64,000 nucleotides of DNA from Listeria goaensis (GCF_900186125.1 NZ_FYBQ01000010.1:1-64000); one strand, 5' to 3'. Positions 53,769 to 62,989 are shown, counted from the stretch's first letter. Made by a program: numbers and translations. Notes: generated by a model not told the origin, from the letters alone.

Positions 53769-53816
53769 ATGTACACGGCTTCCACGAATTTTGGTGATGA
53801 AAGCGTGTACATTTTT
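53769..53816 (+). terminator. Second terminator, upstream of the MtlR-like gene
   Basis: ATGTACACG (53769-53777) and CGTGTACAT (53804-53812) form the stem, extended by CTTcCaC/GtGatGaaAG-type pairs, with T residues after. Confidence 0.72.
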
Positions 53817-53859
53817 GTTTGGCTAAGAATTATAATGAAGTAGAACAGGAGGGAACGAC

Positions 53860-55926
53860 ATGTATTTGGATGAACGTAGCGACACGCTTCTAAAAGAGAT
53901 TTTGAGACATCCAGATGTTACAAATGCGGAGCTGCAAGAGAAATTTGGGCTTAGTCGCAGGCAAGTCGATTATAGTTTCTTGAAGATTAATAATTGGCTG
54001 GAGGAGCAAGCTTTTCCTAAAATTCATCGTGGTGCTGGCGGGCGATTTGTTACCTATCCTGACCTGTTTAAAATTATTGGTGAGGATGAGTTTGAAAAAG
54101 CTGATTGGTACATTCCTTCAGAGAAAGAACGAGCGAGTTTAATCATTCTTATGCTCACAACCCGAAATGAGGAATTATCGTTAAACCATTTTATTAGTGA
54201 ACTGGAGGTGAGTAAAAATACGGTTTTACGCGATTTGAAAGCTGTTCAAAAGATGCTGGATAAGTTCCACCTTGAAGTCAAATATTCACGCATGAAAGGG
54301 TATTTGGTTGTGGGAGATGAGTGGAATGTGCGAACGGCGATGCTTATCGCGGCGGAACATGTGATTGAAAGTTACGGCGGCGAAGATTATTTAAAACGGT
54401 TTATGCAGATGGAAAAAGCGGAAGTTGAAGGGTTGCGGTTGAAACTCGAACAAGTAGAAACGCATCTCAATCTCCACTTTATTGATAGCAAGATGCAGAT
54501 TTTGCCGTACATTTTAATTGCAATTTTTAGAAGAATTAATAGCAACCAGACGATTACGACAGCTTTCCAAATTGATTATAGCGAACTTTCGGATACGCGT
54601 GAGTACGGGGCGGCGGAAATTTTAATAAGCGGTTTGGGAAATGTATCGAAAGAAGAACGGATGTACATTACACTTCAAATTTTAACAACAAATGTTCTTT
54701 TGAAGGACCATCTAAAATCGGAGGAAATGCCGAAACTTAGGCTGGCATTGGCAGAATTTTTAACAGAGTTTGAGAAAAAAGCAGTAGTTCAGCTTGTGGA
54801 TAAAGAAACGCTACTAGAAAAGTTATTTGCCCATATCAAACCAGCTTATTATCGTATCAAATACCGTTTAACAACGGATTACAGCATTTTAGACAGGATT
54901 GATGAGGAGTTTCAGGCGGTGCATTATATTGTGAAACAGTCGCTTTACCCTTTGGAAAAATTTATTGGGACGCGAGTTCCTGAAAACGAAAGTATTTTCA
55001 TCACACTTTTTGTTGGCGGCCATTTAATTGAAACGACAGAGAAGCTGCAAACGCGTATGAAAGCTGTTGTGGTTTGCCCGAATGGACTTTCGATTTCACG
55101 TCTGATGGAAAAAACACTTCGAAGCTTGTTTCCAGAAATTTTCTTTTACCAAGCGATGTCTATTCGGGAATTTGAGCAGACGAATTTACTTTACGATATG
55201 GTGTTCTCAGCAGTTCCACTTACGACTAACAAAAAATTCTTTTTAATAAGTCAATTGATGGATGAAAAGGAAAAAATTGAACTTAGAAGGCGAGTTCTAC
55301 GCTCGGTTTATTTGATTGAAGACTATTTAAGCGTGGATAGTTTAATGAAAACCGTCCAAAAATATGCGGATATTCGTGATCCGGAAAAACTAGAACGGGC
55401 GCTTGCGGAAAAGCTGCACCCGACGGAGGAGAAAAAGCTGGACGACCGCGACGCGAAACAAAATCTAGCTGATTTAATCCCAAAAGAACGCATTATTCGT
55501 TTGAAAAATATTTCAAGTTTTGAAGATGCGATTGAAATCGCGGCGAGTCCTCTTCTGGCCTCGGGTTCAATCACGAATGAATATATTCTTGAGATGCAAA
55601 AGCAACACGGGGTGCCTTCGCTCAATATTGTTCTTGGGAAAACGATTGCAATCCCTCATGCGGAAACAGAAAAAGGTGTTTTGAGTCTTGGCATGAGTAT
55701 GCTTTTTGTGGAAGAAGGATTGTTTTTGGAGGACGGAACGCCGCTGCATTTTATTGTTGTGATTGCGGCAGTGGATAAAAACGCGCATTTCACGGCGCTT
55801 CGTCAACTGATGGAGCTTTCAGGTAAAAAGAGTGAGCTTGCCAAACTTAGCGCAGCAAAAAACACAGAAATGATGCATGCAATTATTAAAAATAATACGG
55901 GAAACGAGCTACAGGAGGAGTCGTAA
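53860..55926 (+). CDS. PRD-containing transcriptional regulator (MtlR/BglG-like) of the pentitol operon
   Basis: 688 residues. Two N-terminal helix-turn-helix units (NAELQEKFGLSRRQVDYS; ELSLNHFISELEVSKNTVLRDLKAVQ), two PTS regulation domains (about 180-390), an EIIB-Gat-like domain with VVCPNGLSISRLMEKTL and a C-terminal EIIA-like domain with GKTIAIPHAE. PTS phosphorylation of the PRD histidines should set its activity by inducer and by catabolite state. It starts the operon and overlaps the EIIA gene by one base (TAATG). DNA-binding activator of MtlR type is more likely than RNA antiterminator. Confidence 0.88.
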   Translation: MYLDERSDTLLKEILRHPDVTNAELQEKFGLSRRQVDYSFLKINNWLEEQAFPKIHRGAGGRFVTYPDLFKIIGEDEFEKADWYIPSEKERASLIILMLTTRNEELSLNHFISELEVSKNTVLRDLKAVQKMLDKFHLEVKYSRMKGYLVVGDEWNVRTAMLIAAEHVIESYGGEDYLKRFMQMEKAEVEGLRLKLEQVETHLNLHFIDSKMQILPYILIAIFRRINSNQTITTAFQIDYSELSDTREYGAAEILISGLGNVSKEERMYITLQILTTNVLLKDHLKSEEMPKLRLALAEFLTEFEKKAVVQLVDKETLLEKLFAHIKPAYYRIKYRLTTDYSILDRIDEEFQAVHYIVKQSLYPLEKFIGTRVPENESIFITLFVGGHLIETTEKLQTRMKAVVVCPNGLSISRLMEKTLRSLFPEIFFYQAMSIREFEQTNLLYDMVFSAVPLTTNKKFFLISQLMDEKEKIELRRRVLRSVYLIEDYLSVDSLMKTVQKYADIRDPEKLERALAEKLHPTEEKKLDDRDAKQNLADLIPKERIIRLKNISSFEDAIEIAASPLLASGSITNEYILEMQKQHGVPSLNIVLGKTIAIPHAETEKGVLSLGMSMLFVEEGLFLEDGTPLHFIVVIAAVDKNAHFTALRQLMELSGKKSELAKLSAAKNTEMMHAIIKNNTGNELQEES

Positions 55927-56399
55927 TGGATTTAGTGAAATTTTTGTACAAAGAGCTGATATGGACAGATACAACTTGCGTCACGCAAGAAGATGTTTTT
56001 AAAACGGTAGCGGATAAAGGGGCGGAACTCCACTATGTGACGAATCATTTTCTAGGAAAACTGATGGAGCGTGAGGCGGTCTTTCCCACGGGATTAAAAC
56101 TCGATGGATATGGCGTGGCGCTTCCGCATACCGACCCAGAATGTGTGAATGAACAATTTATCGCTGTTTTGACGAGTAAAGAAGGCATTCCGTTTCAACT
56201 CATGGAAGATAAAAACCAACATGTAAAAGCAGAAGTGATTTTTGTGCTCGGTTTAAACGAGCCGCACAGTCAACTTGAAGTATTGCGGCAACTAATGGGC
56301 ATCATTCAAGATAAGGGGAATATTCGCGCGCTTCATGCGGCTAATTCAGCGGAGGAAATCATTCAAACTTTGGAAAAAATAGCGATAGGAGGAATTTAA
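55926..56399 (+). CDS. PTS EIIA, galactitol/fructose-type
   Basis: 157 residues. The active histidine is in GYGVALPHTDPE; HSQLEVLRQLMGII is also conserved. It hands phosphate to EIIB in the pentitol/galactitol PTS. Coupled to the regulator by stop/start overlap. Confidence 0.9.
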   Translation: MDLVKFLYKELIWTDTTCVTQEDVFKTVADKGAELHYVTNHFLGKLMEREAVFPTGLKLDGYGVALPHTDPECVNEQFIAVLTSKEGIPFQLMEDKNQHVKAEVIFVLGLNEPHSQLEVLRQLMGIIQDKGNIRALHAANSAEEIIQTLEKIAIGGI

Positions 56400-56400
56400 A

Positions 56401-56682
56401 ATGAGTCAATATACAATTTTAGTAGCATGTGGGGCAGGAATTGCAACATCAACGGTGGTAACTGATAAGGTGGAAAATTTGGTGAAGGAACATCATATTG
56501 ATGCGACAGTGAAGCAAATTAAAATTTCGGAGGCAGCAGGGCTTCAAGACGGGGCGGACTTGATTGTGTCGACAACGATTTTGCCGACGACGTACAAAAT
56601 TCCGGCAATCATTGCGACAAGCTATATTACAGGAATGGGTATGGAGGAATTGGACGAAGAAATTTTATCGTATTTAAAGTAA
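56401..56682 (+). CDS. PTS EIIB, galactitol family
   Basis: 93 residues. Phospho-cysteine in VACGAGIATSTV (C10). ISTTIL-like loop VSTTILPTTYKIP is typical of GatB. Follows EIIA by one base. Confidence 0.92.
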   Translation: MSQYTILVACGAGIATSTVVTDKVENLVKEHHIDATVKQIKISEAAGLQDGADLIVSTTILPTTYKIPAIIATSYITGMGMEELDEEILSYLK

Positions 56683-56768
56683 CTGATGATTAAGGGTTGT
56701 CTAAATCTTCGGAATAGATGACCCTTGTTATCAAAATAAAAAGACTTGCTTTAGGGAGGAAAAAGAAA

Positions 56769-58040
56769 ATGGATAAACTACTAGCAGGAGTACAGTACGT
56801 ACTTAATCTCGGTCCAACTGTTATTTTACCGATTATGATTTTCTTTATTGCACTTATTTTCCGTGTGCCAGCTAAAAAAGCGGTTCGTTCGGCAATTACA
56901 ATTGGTATCGGTTTTGTTGGGATAAACTTAGTTATTAGTTTGCTTTCTGACAACTTGGGTCCAGCAGCGCAACAAATGGTTGAACGCTTCGGCATGAACT
57001 TAACGATTATTGATGCGGGCTGGCCAGCAGCAGCGGCGGCTTCATGGGCATCACCAGTTGCGGCGATTTTAATTCCAATTTGTTTGGCGGTTAACTTATT
57101 ACTTATTTTGATGAAGGCAACTAAGACGCTCGACATCGACATTTGGAACTATTGGCACTTCATTGCAGCGGGTGCGACAGGTTATATCGTAACGGGCGGC
57201 AGCTGGTGGTTCGCGATTCTCTGCGCCATCATTTACGAGGTGCTCGTACTTTGGATGGCAGACAAAACGCAACACATGGTAGAAGATTTTTACGGGTTGA
57301 AAGGGATTTCGTTACCAACAGGCTCCACAGCGGCATTCGGGTTTGTCGGAATTCCAATTGGGTGGCTGATTGCTAGAATTCCGGGGATTAAAAATATTCA
57401 TATTGATCCGGAAACGATTCAAAAACGCTTTGGTATTTTCGGTGAGCCAATGATGATGGGCCTCATTCTCGGGATTGCGATTGGACTTCTTGCTGGCTAT
57501 GACGTCGGCGCTACAGCGCAACTTGGGATGTCAATGGGCGCCGTGATGTTCCTCATGCCACGGATGGTTAAAATTTTGATGGAAGGCTTAATTCCGATTT
57601 CCGAATCGGCGCGTGATTTTATGAAATCTCGTTTTAAAGGGCGCGAACTTTATATTGGGCTTGACGCGGCGCTCTCAATTGGGCACCCGGCCAACATTTC
57701 AACTGGTTTAATTCTCGTACCGATTACACTTTTCCTAGCGGTTATTATTCCGGGGAATAAGGTGTTGCCTTTTGGTGACTTGGCCACAATTCCATTTTAC
57801 GTATCGTTCGTTGTAGCTAGTCGAAAAGGGAACATTTTACACTCCGTTTTAGCCGGAACAGTGGTTATCGCTCTTGCGCTTCTGATGGCGACGGACTTTG
57901 GGCCTGTGCATACGGAAATGATGAGCGGTGTATATGAGTTCCCTAAAGGAGCATCTGAGGTGAGTACGCTTGATATGGGTGGTAACTTCTTTAACTGGAT
58001 TATCTTGAAATTCTCCCAAATGTGGGCGGCAATTTTCTAA
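56769..58040 (+). CDS. PTS EIIC, galactitol family (GatC-like)
   Basis: 423 residues from ATG 56769 behind GGAGGAAA. Multi-pass: LGPTVILPIMIFFIALIFRVP, GFVGINLVISLL, GLDAALSIGHPANISTGLILVP match the GatC family. The homologous L. monocytogenes PTS has been linked, as remembered, to D-arabitol and D-xylitol uptake. The upstream in-frame TTG lacks a ribosome site. Confidence 0.92.
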   Translation: MDKLLAGVQYVLNLGPTVILPIMIFFIALIFRVPAKKAVRSAITIGIGFVGINLVISLLSDNLGPAAQQMVERFGMNLTIIDAGWPAAAAASWASPVAAILIPICLAVNLLLILMKATKTLDIDIWNYWHFIAAGATGYIVTGGSWWFAILCAIIYEVLVLWMADKTQHMVEDFYGLKGISLPTGSTAAFGFVGIPIGWLIARIPGIKNIHIDPETIQKRFGIFGEPMMMGLILGIAIGLLAGYDVGATAQLGMSMGAVMFLMPRMVKILMEGLIPISESARDFMKSRFKGRELYIGLDAALSIGHPANISTGLILVPITLFLAVIIPGNKVLPFGDLATIPFYVSFVVASRKGNILHSVLAGTVVIALALLMATDFGPVHTEMMSGVYEFPKGASEVSTLDMGGNFFNWIILKFSQMWAAIF

Positions 58041-58066
58041 GAAATATGTAACCGAGGTGACGGATT

Positions 58067-59119
58067 ATGAGAGCAGCTGTGCTCTATCAGAACAATGAAA
58101 TAAAGGCGGAAGAAATTGAAGAAGCTGTTTGTCATGCGGATGAAGTTCGCGTTAAGGTGATGGCGGCTGGGATTTGCGGTTCGGATATTCATAAGATGCA
58201 AACGAGATGGAAATATCCGCTGCCAGCTGTCATGGGACATGAGTTTTCGGGTGTGATTACGGAAGTTGGTCGTGACGTGACGAATGTTGCTGTCGGCGAC
58301 CGTGTGGCGGGTATTCCGCTTGAACCATGCGGCAAATGTACGTACTGCAAATCAGGCGAGTTTTCCTTATGTGACAATTATCGCATGATTGGTTCACACT
58401 TTTACGGCGCTTTTGCGGAAAATACCGTTTTGAGGGCGGAAAATGTCATTAAAATTCATGACCTCGATTTTGAGGAGGCGGCAATGCTAGAACCGCTTGC
58501 GGTTTCGATGCACGGGGTACTAGGCATTCGGCCGAAAGTCGGCGATACGGTGTTAGTTTTTGGTGTTGGGACGATTGGGATTTTGACGGTGCAATGCTTG
58601 AATTTGACGGGTGTAAAGGACATCATTGCGGTGGACATTAGCGACAAGAAACTGGAAGATGCGCGTCAGTTCGGATGCACGCACACAATTAACCCCCTAA
58701 AGGAAGATTTGTTGGCGCGCGTTTTAGAGCTAACAAATGGTTTAGGTGTTGATATTGCGATGGAATGCGCGGGTTCGAAGGTGACGCAGGAGCAGTGTTT
58801 GCTTGTGACGAGGAAGAAGGGCAAGATTGGTTACCAAGGAATTGCTTATGCGGACGTGCTCTTGCGTGAGGAAGCGTTTGAAAATATTTTCCGGCGCGAG
58901 TTGACGCTAAAGGGTTTTTGGAATTCGTATTCGGCGCCGTTTCCAGGGAAAGAGTGGCAGAATTCGATTGAGTTTGTGCGGCAAGGGAAGATTAAATTGA
59001 AACCGCTTATCTCGCATCGCTATGCTGTTCAAAATACGGCAGCCGCCTTTGAAATGATTTTAGGTCGCAAGGAAGATTACAACAAAGTGCTGATTTTACC
59101 ACAGAAGGAAGTGTTATAA
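58067..59119 (+). CDS. Zinc-dependent MDR polyol-phosphate dehydrogenase 1
   Basis: 350 residues. GICGSDIHK and GHEFSG (catalytic zinc Cys and His/Glu), CGKCTYCKSGEFSLCDN (structural zinc), and GVGTIG (NAD fold). Related to galactitol-1-phosphate and sorbitol dehydrogenases. In this operon it most likely oxidises an imported polyol phosphate, such as arabitol phosphate, to a ketose phosphate. It abuts the second dehydrogenase directly (59119/59120). Confidence 0.87.
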   Translation: MRAAVLYQNNEIKAEEIEEAVCHADEVRVKVMAAGICGSDIHKMQTRWKYPLPAVMGHEFSGVITEVGRDVTNVAVGDRVAGIPLEPCGKCTYCKSGEFSLCDNYRMIGSHFYGAFAENTVLRAENVIKIHDLDFEEAAMLEPLAVSMHGVLGIRPKVGDTVLVFGVGTIGILTVQCLNLTGVKDIIAVDISDKKLEDARQFGCTHTINPLKEDLLARVLELTNGLGVDIAMECAGSKVTQEQCLLVTRKKGKIGYQGIAYADVLLREEAFENIFRRELTLKGFWNSYSAPFPGKEWQNSIEFVRQGKIKLKPLISHRYAVQNTAAAFEMILGRKEDYNKVLILPQKEVL

Positions 59120-60154
59120 ATGAAAGCGGTAGTGAAAACAGAACCTGGTTATGACAAAATGGAACTCCGAGATGTGCCTGTTCCAGAGGTTTACGGCGAC
59201 CGTGTCACAATTAAAGTTGCGTATACGGGGATTTGCGGATCGGATATTCATACGTTTAAAGGGGAGTACAAAAATCCGACAACGCCAGTGACGCTCGGCC
59301 ACGAATTTTCAGGTGAGGTGGTTGCGGTTGGTCCTTTGGTTACGAAATTCAAAATTGGTGACCGGGTGACGAGTGAAACGACGTTCGAAACTTGTGGCGA
59401 GTGCGTTTATTGCAAAGAGCGTGATTACAATTTATGTAGCAACCGAAAAGGAATTGGAACGCAAGCTAACGGCAGTTTTGCGGAGTATGTGTTGTCGCGC
59501 GAGGAGAGCTGTCATTTGCTCGCAGATAGCATTTCATACGAGGCAGCGGCGCTAACGGAACCACTTGCTTGTTGTGTGCATGCGGCTTTGGAAAAAACGG
59601 AAGTGGGTGCGCGTGACACAGTCCTCATTTTTGGACCGGGACCGATTGGACTCCTACTTGCGCAAGTTGCGGTGGCACAAGGTGCGACAGTCATCATGGC
59701 GGGGATTACAAAAGATAAGGCGCGACTTCTTCTGGCACTTAAACTAGGCGTAGACAAGGTTGTCGATACGCTAACCGATGATTTAGAGGATATCGTTCTA
59801 AGCATGACAGACGGCTACGGTGCGGATAAAGTGTTTGACTGCTCTGGCGCGGTCCCAGCGGTTAATCAAGGCCTTCCGTTAACAAAGAAAAAAGGCGATT
59901 TCGTTCAAGTTGGCTTATTTGCTGAAAAGAAAAATGCAATTGATGAGGAAGCAATTATTCAACGTGAAATAGCTTATATTGGCAGTCGTTCACAGAAACC
60001 AAGTTCGTGGATTCTCGCGCTTGATTTACTCGCTAAAGGTCAAATTAACGCAGACGAAATGATTACAAAAGTCTATGATTTAGACGACTGGCGCGCGGGT
60101 TTTGAAGCAGTGATGGCTGGAAATGAAATCAAAGTATTAGTGAAATCAAATTAA
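59120..60154 (+). CDS. Zinc-dependent MDR polyol-phosphate dehydrogenase 2
   Basis: 344 residues. The same layout as its neighbour: GICGSDIHTF, GHEFSGEV, CGECVYCKERDYNLCSN and FGPGPIGLL. The two share only moderate identity, so they probably act on different polyol phosphates or ends (for example xylitol versus arabitol phosphates). AAGGAAGTG in the preceding gene end serves as ribosome site. Confidence 0.87.
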   Translation: MKAVVKTEPGYDKMELRDVPVPEVYGDRVTIKVAYTGICGSDIHTFKGEYKNPTTPVTLGHEFSGEVVAVGPLVTKFKIGDRVTSETTFETCGECVYCKERDYNLCSNRKGIGTQANGSFAEYVLSREESCHLLADSISYEAAALTEPLACCVHAALEKTEVGARDTVLIFGPGPIGLLLAQVAVAQGATVIMAGITKDKARLLLALKLGVDKVVDTLTDDLEDIVLSMTDGYGADKVFDCSGAVPAVNQGLPLTKKKGDFVQVGLFAEKKNAIDEEAIIQREIAYIGSRSQKPSSWILALDLLAKGQINADEMITKVYDLDDWRAGFEAVMAGNEIKVLVKSN

Positions 60155-60166
60155 GTAACCATAAGG

Positions 60167-60257
60167 AGGATGACTGTTTTGCAACCTTTTACAAAAAAAG
60201 GACAACTTTTACAAAACCAAGCTGGCGGGCTGGGGAATTGTAAGCAGTCATCCTTCT
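60167..60257 (+). promoter_or_regulatory. Inverted repeat masking a ribosome site in the pentitol operon
   Basis: AGGATGACTG (60167-60176) is exactly complementary to CAGTCATCCT (60245-60254). The 5' arm includes part of AAGGAGG. It could be a translational switch, or an RNA-processing or attenuation element, between the dehydrogenases and rpiB. Confidence 0.45.
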
Positions 60258-60259
60258 GA
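60179..60259 (+). CDS. 26-codon small ORF between dehydrogenase 2 and rpiB
   Basis: TTG 60179, 9 bases behind AAGGAGG, opens MQPFTKKGQLLQNQAGGLGN CKQSSF and stops at TGA 60257-60259. An in-frame ATG at 60170 is too close to the ribosome site. It lies inside the inverted repeat described above. Could be a leader peptide. Not recognised. Confidence 0.35.
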   Translation: MQPFTKKGQLLQNQAGGLGNCKQSSF

Positions 60260-60286
60260 TTATTATAGCACAGAAGGTGGATTAGG

Positions 60287-60736
60287 ATGAAAATAACAAT
60301 TGGTTGTGACCACGGCGGTCTTCGTCTGAAGGAGACCATTGTGCAGCATTTAAAAGAACGCTATGAAGTAACGGATATTGGGACGTACAGCACGGAAAGC
60401 GTCGATTTCCCGTCTTATGCAGAGGAAGTTGCGCGCAGCGTCACAAATAAAGAAGCGGATTTAGGCATTTTAGTTTGCGGGACGGGCATCGGTATGAGTA
60501 TTGCGGCAAACAAAGTGCCGGGCATTCGAGCGGCGGTCGTTTCAGACTGTTTTTCGGCGCAAGCGACGCGCGAACATAACGATAGCAATGTGTTGTGTTT
60601 AGGGGAGCGGGTGCTAGGCGAGGGGCTCGCGCTTCGAATCGTGGATACTTGGCTTTCCGCCGAGTTTAGCGGCGGTCGGCATTCAAAACGGCTTGCTTTA
60701 GTCGAAAATATCGAAAGAAGTGAGGGGTTACGGTGA
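60287..60736 (+). CDS. RpiB/LacAB-family sugar-phosphate isomerase (second copy)
   Basis: 149 residues. IGCDHGGLRLKETIV, CGTGIGMSIAANKVPGIRAA with the active-site Cys, and REHNDSNVLCLGERVLGEG. Similar to the copy at 29806-30261. In this operon it likely isomerises a pentulose or pentose phosphate. Overlaps the next gene by 4 bases. Confidence 0.9.
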   Translation: MKITIGCDHGGLRLKETIVQHLKERYEVTDIGTYSTESVDFPSYAEEVARSVTNKEADLGILVCGTGIGMSIAANKVPGIRAAVVSDCFSAQATREHNDSNVLCLGERVLGEGLALRIVDTWLSAEFSGGRHSKRLALVENIERSEGLR

Positions 60737-61398
60737 GGCAAATTGCGGCATCGATTATGTGTGCGGACCAATTTCATTTGGCAGATGAGCTTAGGCGCCT
60801 AGAAGCAGCGGACATTCAGCTTTTGCATTGTGATGTTATGGACGGCGTGTATGTGAACAATTTGGCACTCGGACCGGAATATTTGACGGCGCTTCGTGCG
60901 GCAACGTCCATTCCGCTTGATATTCATTTGGCGACGGTAACGCCACTTAAATATGTGGATATGTTTCAAGTTGCAAAGCCGGAATACATGTCATTCCACG
61001 TGGAGGCTGCGAGTGATGCGATGGAGGTCATTCGGAGGATTAAATCGTACAACATTAAACCTTCGATTGCGCTCAATCCCGAAACGCCCGTTGAGGCCAT
61101 TTTCCCGTATTTGGATCACGTGAATATGGTTCTCATGATGACGGTAAATCCAGGCTTTGCGGGGCAGGAATTTAACAAGAACGTCCTAACTAAAATCGCT
61201 ATTTTAAAAGAAAAAATAAAAGATAATCCGTATGCTCCGCTTATAGAAGTCGACGGGAATATTAACGGCCATACGGTGGGGCTCATGCGGGACGCGCTTC
61301 CAGATGTCTTTGTGCTTGGGACGTCGGCGCTTTTTCATCAAAATGATACGTATGATTATGCGACGCGGTCTTTAAAAATTTGGTCGGAAATTGATTAG
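60733..61398 (+). CDS. Ribulose-phosphate 3-epimerase-family protein
   Basis: 221 residues from GTG 60733, overlapping the rpiB-like gene. ASIMCADQFHLADELRRLEAA, LHCDVMDG, MMTVNPGFAGQEF and VDGNINGHTV show the TIM-barrel RPE fold. It is diverged from the Rpe that follows, so it may epimerise another ketose phosphate such as allulose-6-phosphate. Confidence 0.85.
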   Translation: MRQIAASIMCADQFHLADELRRLEAADIQLLHCDVMDGVYVNNLALGPEYLTALRAATSIPLDIHLATVTPLKYVDMFQVAKPEYMSFHVEAASDAMEVIRRIKSYNIKPSIALNPETPVEAIFPYLDHVNMVLMMTVNPGFAGQEFNKNVLTKIAILKEKIKDNPYAPLIEVDGNINGHTVGLMRDALPDVFVLGTSALFHQNDTYDYATRSLKIWSEID

Positions 61399-61445
61399 GA
61401 GGGAAAAATGATGATGCAACTCACATTAGAGGGAGGTGAGCGCGC

Positions 61446-62090
61446 ATGACGCTTCTAGCTCCGTCGCTCCTTGCGGCGAATTATATGCAGCTGGGCGAAT
61501 CGATTCGCGAAGCCGAAATTGCTGGCGCGGACTATTTGCACATTGACGTCATGGACGGCCATTTTGTGCCCAATTTGACGTTTGGGATTGATATGGTGGG
61601 GGCAATTGCTGGCGTGGCGAACATTCCGCTCGATGTGCATTTGATGCTCGCGAATCCAGATTTGTATATCGAAAAATTTGCGGAAGCAGGGGCAAAAATT
61701 ATTTCGGTGCATATCGAAGCTTGTCCGCATATTCATCGTGTCATTCACCAAATTAAAGAAGCGGGCTGCCAGGCGGGTGTCGTTTTAAATCCGGGTACGC
61801 CAGCCGAAAGTTTAGTGAGCGTTTTAGCGGAAGTGGATCTAGTGCTACAAATGACGGTCAATCCAGGCTTTGGCGGACAACGTTTTATTCCAGGAACGCT
61901 CCGCAATATGACTTTTTTAGACCAATATCGAAAAGAAAACGATTTAAATTACCTAATTGAGGTCGATGGTGGTATCAATCAGGAAACGGCGGATTTATGC
62001 AAGGCGGCGGGTGTCGATATTCTTGTCGCAGGCTCGTATTTCTTCCAGAGTGCGGATAAAAAAGTGACGGCAGATTTTTTGAAAAAATGA
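61446..62090 (+). CDS. rpe: Ribulose-phosphate 3-epimerase
   Basis: 214 residues. LAPSLLAANYMQLGESIREAE, HIDVMDGHFVPNLTFG, QMTVNPGFGGQRFIP and EVDGGINQETADLCKAAG are canonical RPE motifs. It interconverts ribulose-5-phosphate and xylulose-5-phosphate. ATG 61446 is preceded by AGGGAGGTG. Last gene of the operon. No transketolase gene lies here, unlike the L. monocytogenes cluster as I remember it. Confidence 0.93.
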   Translation: MTLLAPSLLAANYMQLGESIREAEIAGADYLHIDVMDGHFVPNLTFGIDMVGAIAGVANIPLDVHLMLANPDLYIEKFAEAGAKIISVHIEACPHIHRVIHQIKEAGCQAGVVLNPGTPAESLVSVLAEVDLVLQMTVNPGFGGQRFIPGTLRNMTFLDQYRKENDLNYLIEVDGGINQETADLCKAAGVDILVAGSYFFQSADKKVTADFLKK

Positions 62091-62106
62091 GTTTTTCTCC
62101 AAGCTG

Positions 62107-62133
62107 AAATCCCTTCTATCAGAAGGGATTTTT
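62107..62133 (+). terminator. Terminator of the pentitol operon
   Basis: AAATCCCTTC and GAAGGGATTT form a 10-bp stem around TATCA, followed by T residues. Confidence 0.85.
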
Positions 62134-62167
62134 CATGTATAATGAGAAGATGAAGGGAGCGGTTAGA

Positions 62168-62989
62168 ATGATGCATTACCAAAACTTAAACGGCGTCTCC
62201 GTTGAAACGATTTACGCGACATTTTTAGATGCTTTTTCAGATTATGCGCTTCCGATGAAGCCGAGTCTGGATGCCTTTCAGAAGATGCTTGTCGGCAAGG
62301 GATTTCATGCGGATATTTCCGTTGGCGCCTTTTGTGGCACCGACCTGGTCGGGTTTATTTTAAATGCTGAACGCGAAAACAACTTTTATAACCTCGGGAC
62401 GGGTGTGAAAGTGGCATTTCGGGCGCAAAAAATCGCTTCTAAGATGCTTGACGCAAGTATTCGAACGCTAAAGGAGCGCGGTGCAGCGGCGTATGTCCTC
62501 GAGGTTTTGCAGGAAAATCGAAAGGCTTTCGCGCTTTATGAGCAAAAAGGCTTTCAAGTCGCGAGGCATTTTTTATGCTTCCGCCTAGACGCCCCACAAG
62601 TTCAGCCACAACTGTCAACTCATGTCACGACAGAAGCAGTAGACCAAGTCGCAAATTTTGAAACCACGCTTGAATTCCCGCCGTCATGGCAGAACAATCA
62701 GCACGCAATTTTAGCTTTGCGCGGTGACTTCCAGTGTTTTGCGTACCGAAAAGGGGAGGAAGTGCTTGGGTACGCCGTCATAAATCCGACCAGCCAGTCG
62801 CTTGTTCAGATGGGGGCGCAAACGAAAAAAGCCGGCGCGGCCTTACTTGCGCATATCTTGGCGCTGTTCGCTTTTGAAACGCTAAGCACGATTAATGTGG
62901 ATGCTAGAAATGAGTCGCTTATCCAATTGCTTACGGAAGTTGGGTTTGTGAGAACGTTCGAGCAATACGAGATGCTTTTTAACCCTTGA
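62168..62989 (+). CDS. GNAT-family N-acetyltransferase
   Basis: 273 residues from ATG 62168 behind AAGGGAG. The N-terminal GNAT domain has GVKVAFRAQKIASKMLDASIRTLKERG (acetyl-CoA loop) and LEVLQENRKAFALYEQKGFQVARH. The C-terminal part is a second, partial GNAT-like half. Substrate unknown. An upstream in-frame ATG at 62135 is too close to the terminator. Confidence 0.8.
   Translation: MMHYQNLNGVSVETIYATFLDAFSDYALPMKPSLDAFQKMLVGKGFHADISVGAFCGTDLVGFILNAERENNFYNLGTGVKVAFRAQKIASKMLDASIRTLKERGAAAYVLEVLQENRKAFALYEQKGFQVARHFLCFRLDAPQVQPQLSTHVTTEAVDQVANFETTLEFPPSWQNNQHAILALRGDFQCFAYRKGEEVLGYAVINPTSQSLVQMGAQTKKAGAALLAHILALFAFETLSTINVDARNESLIQLLTEVGFVRTFEQYEMLFNP

Larger units (their letters stand above)
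53541..53859 (+). other. 319-base intergenic region with two terminators and a possible short transcript
   Basis: Contains a terminator at 53606-53646, a TATAAT at 53594 with TTGCTT 18 bases upstream, and a second terminator at 53769-53816. The segment between (53648-53768) has no convincing gene and could be a small RNA or the attenuated leader of the regulator gene that follows. TATAAT at 53831-53836 is a likely -10 for that regulator. Confidence 0.5.

Noticed and set aside
53707-53826. 39-codon ORF with GAGAGAGG upstream, before the MtlR-like gene
   Set aside because: Its second half is the terminator hairpin at 53769-53816, and the translation has no feature of a real small protein; kept only as part of the intergenic note.
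60151-60339. Minus-strand 62-codon frame across the inverted repeat before rpiB
   Set aside because: No ribosome site and it runs against the operon into rpiB.
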